A stretch of DNA of 11,540 nt. Source: Funneliformis mosseae. Its lineage: Eukaryota; Glomeromycota; Glomeromycetes; Glomerales; Glomeraceae. Of the stretch, positions 8,239-11,540 are shown in pieces (positions within the stretch are counted from its first letter, which is position 1; each line of letters opens with the position of its first letter). The stretch lies in assembly GCA_910592005.1 (NCBI GenBank), contig CAJVPP010003476.1, positions 1 through 11,540 on the forward strand, in the 5' to 3' direction. Under the pieces are notes generated by a model. It was not told the DNA's origin, did no database searches, and saw nothing but the letters and a program-made list of their open reading frames with translations. A program made the position numbers and the translations under genes.

Positions 8239-8720
8239 AATGATAATTGGGAAAAATAAAAATAGAATATTTAATAAATCAAATCCGATTTAATATGTAT
8301 TACATTTTAAGTTTTTTTTTTTTTAATGATACCGTATTTATTTATTGAGTCTTCCGATTCTTCTTCAATCAATAAAATATGATTGGTTTGTCATCATTAT
8401 TTATCAATTTATTCCAAGATCTAACTAATTTGATAATGTTCACTTGTAGAAATTTCGTAATTTCGGCAGTCATGATTTTTGTGAATCATTTTTGAAAGAA
8501 ATTTCTTCATATATCTAACTAGATTCTCTTCTAGGCTCAAAATTGACATAACGCGAATAGGTGACAAACCATTTTTTTTTTAAGTTACACCGTTTAGTAT
8601 ACTTTATATGTCACATGACCAGTGTTTCATAAAGTTTTTTTTTTTTTAAAAAAAAAATATATACATGTATATATATATATATGTGACGGAGTCAAAAGTC
8701 AAATAACCTCACGGGATAGG
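8239..8720. other. Intergenic region downstream of MIOX
   Basis: No intact coding frame. It contains the MIOX 3' end, several T runs, a second T13A10 tract (8635-8657) and an adjoining TA-dinucleotide stretch with a palindromic TATATACATGTATATA core. The exon-1-derived MIOX relic begins right after it. Confidence 0.5.
8255..8278 (+). terminator. Polyadenylation signal candidates, MIOX
   Basis: Two AATAAA hexamers (8255-8260 and 8273-8278) lie 16 and 34 bases after the MIOX stop codon. The paired signals are plausible for the 3' end, but the motif is common in this sequence. Confidence 0.35.
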
Positions 8721-8897
8721 CTTGAAGAAGTTGATATGTCATTATCTAGTGATAAGTGATAATCCCCTTCCTCCCTCATTTCATCATTATTTCGTTTATA
8801 TCAAGAACACCAAAATCTAGTGTAATTGAAAAGACGAATAAATATGCACAATTGTATGGAAAGAATTAATTGCTAAGCTAAATAATCTAAATACAAT
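8721..8897 (+). pseudogene. Decayed MIOX exon-1 fragment, same orientation as MIOX
   Basis: Four blocks align in the same order with MIOX exon 1. 8723-8744 matches 7109-7130 at 18 of 22 bases. 8778-8795 resembles the TCATCATTTCGT region near 7230. 8819-8832 is identical to 7317-7330 (AGTGTAATTGAAAA) and is flanked by further similarity (ACGAATAAA versus ACGAACAAA). 8843-8855 matches 7356-7368 (TATGCACAATTGT versus AATGCAAAATTGT), and weaker similarity runs to about 8897. The Ser-codon microsatellite part is collapsed, and small indels and stops destroy the frame. The colinear order makes chance unlikely. It is a relic of MIOX or of a close paralogue; it codes for nothing now. Confidence 0.75.
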
Positions 8898-8959
8898 ACA
8901 TGCATGCATCGCGCATAGAATCTTATTTTCTTTGGTGCAGATTGACAATAGAGGAAACA

Positions 8960-9044
8960 GCATATACGCATAATATTATCTAAGCCACAATTCGGCCAAT
9001 CTTTTGGTTTGTCTGATCAGGATTGTTCTTTGGAAAAATTATTG
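8960..9044 (-). pseudogene. Decayed MIOX exon-3 fragment, inverted relative to MIOX
   Basis: Read on the minus strand, 8995-8975 matches MIOX 7842-7862 at 20 of 21 bases and still spells PNCGLDN, followed by IM. Further along, 9044-9015 gives AATAATTTTTCCA and then CAATCCTGAT, matching MIOX 7764-7800 in the correct order with small deletions (MIOX residues IIFP...NNPD). A frame break and a TGA are present. Because this piece is inverted relative to the exon-1 relic only about 65 bases away, the duplicated copy was rearranged; exon 2 and exon 4 are not recognisable. Identity here is higher than in the exon-1 relic. Confidence 0.78.
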
Positions 9045-9352
9045 GTCTTTTCAACATCGAATGTTTCAAGAACTAAAACCTTAAAAAAATTTGTTGATAA
9101 GCAAGTGTAGGAAAAAAAAGGAAGGGAGAAAAAAGAAGAATGCCAGTTATTTCACCACCACCATCATCTCGCGCACTCATACATAACTTTCGTCTTTGTA
9201 ACTGATTGGCGCAGTCGGCGCAGAAAGCTTACCTAATATCATTAATAAATTTATATATTTGTACAAGTATATCTTTTTATTGTACAATGAAAAAAATTTT
9301 TATTCAAATCAAATAAATAAAATCAACTTGAAACTTTGAATTCAAAATAATC
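9045..9352. other. Intergenic region upstream of the BTB gene
   Basis: No coding frame. It contains an A/G-rich stretch (9110-9140), a short GC-richer patch with TGGCGCAGTCGG at 9207-9218, which resembles a tRNA A-box, and a tandem GGCGCAG. AT-rich leader sequence follows to the BTB start codon. Confidence 0.45.
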
Positions 9353-10117
9353 ATGTCAACTGAAATGAAGACGAACGCTTTCCAAGAACGAATTATATTA
9401 AACGTAGGGGGGATAAAATATGAAACATTTCGTTCAACGTTAATAGCTTATCCCGAAACATATTTAGGCACAATGTTTGCGGACAGGAATAGGGAATTAT
9501 TACGTCCAACAAATGATAATGAATATTTTATAGATAGAGATGGGAAATTATTTAGGTATATTTTACAGTTTTATCGTACAGGGAAAATTCAATTTCCCCC
9601 TTCTAAAGATAATAAATATTCTAAAGAGGAAATTTATGTAGAAATCGATTTCTTTCAACTTCCCAACTTCTTGCATACCCAACAAGTAAATTTAACGTTA
9701 TCACAAAGAGCACAAAATGCGTCGGCGAAAAAAGTAGATGCATTTGTAAATGCTTTAATAGAATGTATTAATGAAGCAATGGAATGCTTTGAAATTGCAA
9801 TCCCATTTTCAATTCATCGTATAGTACCAAAAGATTATGAGACTTATTGGGATGAATATGAAAAGTTGGCTCCATTCGTCAGATATATTAGACCTTTTTG
9901 TAATGTAGGGTATTTTATTTTAGAAAGGTTCCATAAAGAAATTGGTAATTCTCTTAAAAAAGAACTTGGCACGGATTTAGGTTGGATAGTTGAGAAACAT
10001 AACAATGATGTTGCAAAGATGGATTATTATAGGATTAATATCACTATACCCGAAGAATTCTATGATACGAAAAAAATCTTGCAGAATAGTAATTTTTTAG
10101 AATCTCTGCCTGAATGA
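9353..10117 (+). CDS. KCTD-type BTB (K+ channel tetramerisation) domain protein
   Basis: Single exon, 254 residues. Residues about 13-110 form a BTB_2/T1-type domain: RIILNVGGIKYETFRSTL, YPETYLGTMF, then EYFIDRDGKLFRYILQFYRT (56-75) and EIDFFQLPNF. This is the signature shared by KCTD proteins and Kv channel T1 domains. No membrane segments follow, so it is a soluble KCTD-like protein, not a channel. The C-terminal part (about 115-254) has no motif that I recognise; it is moderately acidic and predicted to be folded (AFVNALIECINEAMECFEI, FVRYIRPFCNVGYF). KCTD proteins often oligomerise and act as cullin-3 adaptors, but some do not, so the role is inferred. The start at 9353 gives the expected short lead before the domain; Met5 would also keep it intact. 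No intron is needed. Confidence 0.88.
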   Translation: MSTEMKTNAFQERIILNVGGIKYETFRSTLIAYPETYLGTMFADRNRELLRPTNDNEYFIDRDGKLFRYILQFYRTGKIQFPPSKDNKYSKEEIYVEIDFFQLPNFLHTQQVNLTLSQRAQNASAKKVDAFVNALIECINEAMECFEIAIPFSIHRIVPKDYETYWDEYEKLAPFVRYIRPFCNVGYFILERFHKEIGNSLKKELGTDLGWIVEKHNNDVAKMDYYRINITIPEEFYDTKKILQNSNFLESLPE

Positions 10118-10445
10118 ACATTTTAATATAATTATTAGTTCTATGTTAAAATTTACAATCTTTTAATCTATAATTGTATGAGTAAAGTTTATTCCTGTTG
10201 GGGCATGATCATTACGCCAAATGCAGATTATTAGTTTTTTTTTTTCTTTTTTTTTATCGAATTTCCTAATTACTGGACTTTGAACTTTCTGACTCTGAAA
10301 AAAACTGACCCTGAAAAAAATTCTCTCGATTTTTGGCTCTCCCTGGTCTCTATCTGATTTCTACAGGATTTCGTATAAATTTTTTTTCTTGGCTGAGTGA
10401 CTTTATTAATAAACTGACCATCATGACAATCATTCAGGCTAGTAA
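10118..10445. other. Gene-free region after the BTB gene
   Basis: No plausible gene. It holds the BTB 3' UTR, T-rich runs (about 10224-10254) and a two-copy 16-bp tandem repeat at 10289-10320. The composition is less AT-rich and more C-rich on this strand than the other intergenic regions, which suggests a different origin from about 10195 onward. Confidence 0.45.
10289..10320 (+). repeat. Two-copy 16-bp tandem repeat
   Basis: CTGACTCTGAAAAAAA (10289-10304) is followed directly by CTGACCCTGAAAAAAA (10305-10320), one mismatch. It sits in the suspected transposon-derived right end of the window. Confidence 0.85.
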
Positions 10446-10868
10446 CGTTTTGATTTGATAGCGGTCATTACCAAAGATACTCAATCACTCTCAAAAATCT
10501 TGGAAAATAAACTACGTGATATACGTTTTAAAGAAACACAGCTCAAAAGACGAATCCGATATAGATTAGGACCAAATAGAAACTTCCCAACCTACAAAAC
10601 CATAAATGCCAATATGAAACATCATATCTAGCCTATTACGATTAATTCTATACTCCCTCAGAATCCCTTACAGGGATATATTTCTAGAGACAGTAATCCA
10701 CGACTTAACCAAATATCCCAAGATCATTTTTTTCTTTCTTATATCATAAACTAAACATATTGTACTCAACAAAACTTTGGCTATAGCAATATCTGTTTCA
10801 TCGCCTTACGAAAGTCCATTCATTTCACATTACACATTTACTGTATCTATCCAAGAAGTTTTCGTATA
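10446..10868. pseudogene. Coding-like remnant with few stops, family and strand unknown
   Basis: On the plus strand one frame runs 141 codons with only two internal stops (TAG 10629-10631, TAA 10752-10754), where about ten would be expected at this base composition. It begins with a charged segment (SKILENKLRDIRFKETQLKR). On the minus strand a frame in the same codon register is also unusually open (about 10950 to 10567, three internal stops, including TDIAIAKVLLSTICLVYDI). A real gene can be on only one strand, and the other would be a shadow; I cannot decide which. No domain is recognised. A decayed transposable element or gene fragment is the best reading. GC-richer composition alone could explain part of the openness. 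Confidence 0.3.
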
Positions 10869-11540
10869 TAAGAAATGACTAAAGAAATATTCTGAACTCC
10901 TAGATTTCATAAACCTTATAACCAATGCTATTTTTATAAATGAACCAAAAATTCAGTTCAATCCTAACAAAATAATAACTAGACAATTTGGAAAAATGCC
11001 ATGTGTTATTGATTAAAACTCGACCAAAAACCAAAAAAAAAGAAAACTTTCCCTCCTTGTTCTTAGAATGTGTCTATTATTTATTTGGCTGAAATTCTTT
11101 GAACAATAATCAGTACAATCATCAACAATTTTAAGCTCGCCTGATCTAGGATAATAAAAGTAAGTAAACTGGTTTCATTTGAATCGTGTGAATATTTACT
11201 TAAAATGATCACCAGTTCGGATTTCAAACATGTTTTACGTTAATCAGCCCAAAACTTACAGATTTGGTGGTATTGTTAAAAAAATTCTCATTGGTTATCA
11301 AACTATAATGTCGATTTTATTTCCATTTTTGGAATGGACCCTTAAAACGTTCATTGTTTCTGTTGATGACCCCAAAATATTCTCTTGTTTCTAACTTTTG
11401 CTGCGGATCAAATTATGTAAATCCAATCTAAAAAGAACATATTATCATATGACGATCTGCAAGAAAAAAATAAACGTGATATAATATAAATAACACATTT
11501 GAATTTTAACTATTTATTGGCCGTCACATGTTTTTCTAGC
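10869..11540. other. Gene-free right end of the window
   Basis: No recognisable gene. A 54-codon plus-strand frame (11230-11394) and a frame of about 55 codons on the minus strand near 11030-11180 exist but match nothing I recognise. Composition resembles the preceding remnant, so this may be more of the same mobile-element-derived DNA. Confidence 0.4.

Noticed and set aside
8368..8420. Possible inverted MIOX exon-4 relic (ATGATTGGTTT versus ATGATCGGTTT)
   Set aside because: Only one short block; the following bases diverge with no colinear second match.
9140..9195. Possible third MIOX relic (GCCAGTTAT shared with exon 4)
   Set aside because: Only nine bases are identical and the flanks do not align; chance is likely.
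11230..11394. 54-codon plus-strand frame near the right end
   Set aside because: Short, with no recognisable motif and no sign of a gene context.
1..11540. CRISPR arrays, bacterial operons, rRNA and complete tRNA genes
   Set aside because: No spaced direct repeats, no rRNA-like sequence and no paired A/B boxes were seen; spliced genes show the DNA is eukaryotic nuclear.

Overview
The window is eukaryotic, very AT-rich DNA. The genes are short and mostly broken by small introns (70-94 nt) with GTAAGT-like donors and AG acceptors, and A/T homopolymers are frequent. This architecture, together with F-box/LRR, KCTD-type BTB, universal-stress and fungal LEA-2 proteins, fits an early-diverging fungus. 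An arbuscular mycorrhizal fungus (Rhizophagus-like Glomeromycota) is my best guess; it is inferred from style and gene families, not from a marker gene.

Layout, left to right. Bases 2-100 (+) hold the acidic C-terminal end of a gene cut by the window edge. Bases 688-2012 (-) hold a three-exon gene for a single-pass membrane protein with a LEA-2/WHy-type domain. Bases 3498-4324 (-) hold a three-exon universal stress protein (USP) gene. Bases 5373-6622 (+) hold a two-exon F-box/leucine-rich-repeat gene. Bases 7059-8238 (+) hold a four-exon myo-inositol oxygenase (MIOX) gene in which all six diiron ligands can be recognised. Bases 9353-10117 (+) hold an intronless gene with a KCTD/K+-channel-tetramerisation BTB domain. 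The last 1.4 kb has no intact gene but contains a tract with few stops that looks like a decayed, probably transposon-derived, coding remnant.

The least obvious content lies between MIOX and the BTB gene. Two degraded MIOX fragments are present there: an exon-1 relic in the same orientation (about 8721-8897) and an exon-3 relic in the opposite orientation (about 8960-9044). This is a rearranged MIOX pseudogene beside its intact relative. Its inverted half could fold back on the MIOX transcript if transcription reads through.

The genes do not form an operon-like pathway. Two neighbouring minus-strand genes (LEA-2 type and USP) belong to stress-associated families. The 10-mer CACGTGAAAT occurs three times around them, which suggests but does not prove shared regulation. 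MIOX would start myo-inositol breakdown to D-glucuronate. The F-box and BTB proteins are typical substrate-recruiting subunits of cullin ubiquitin ligases.
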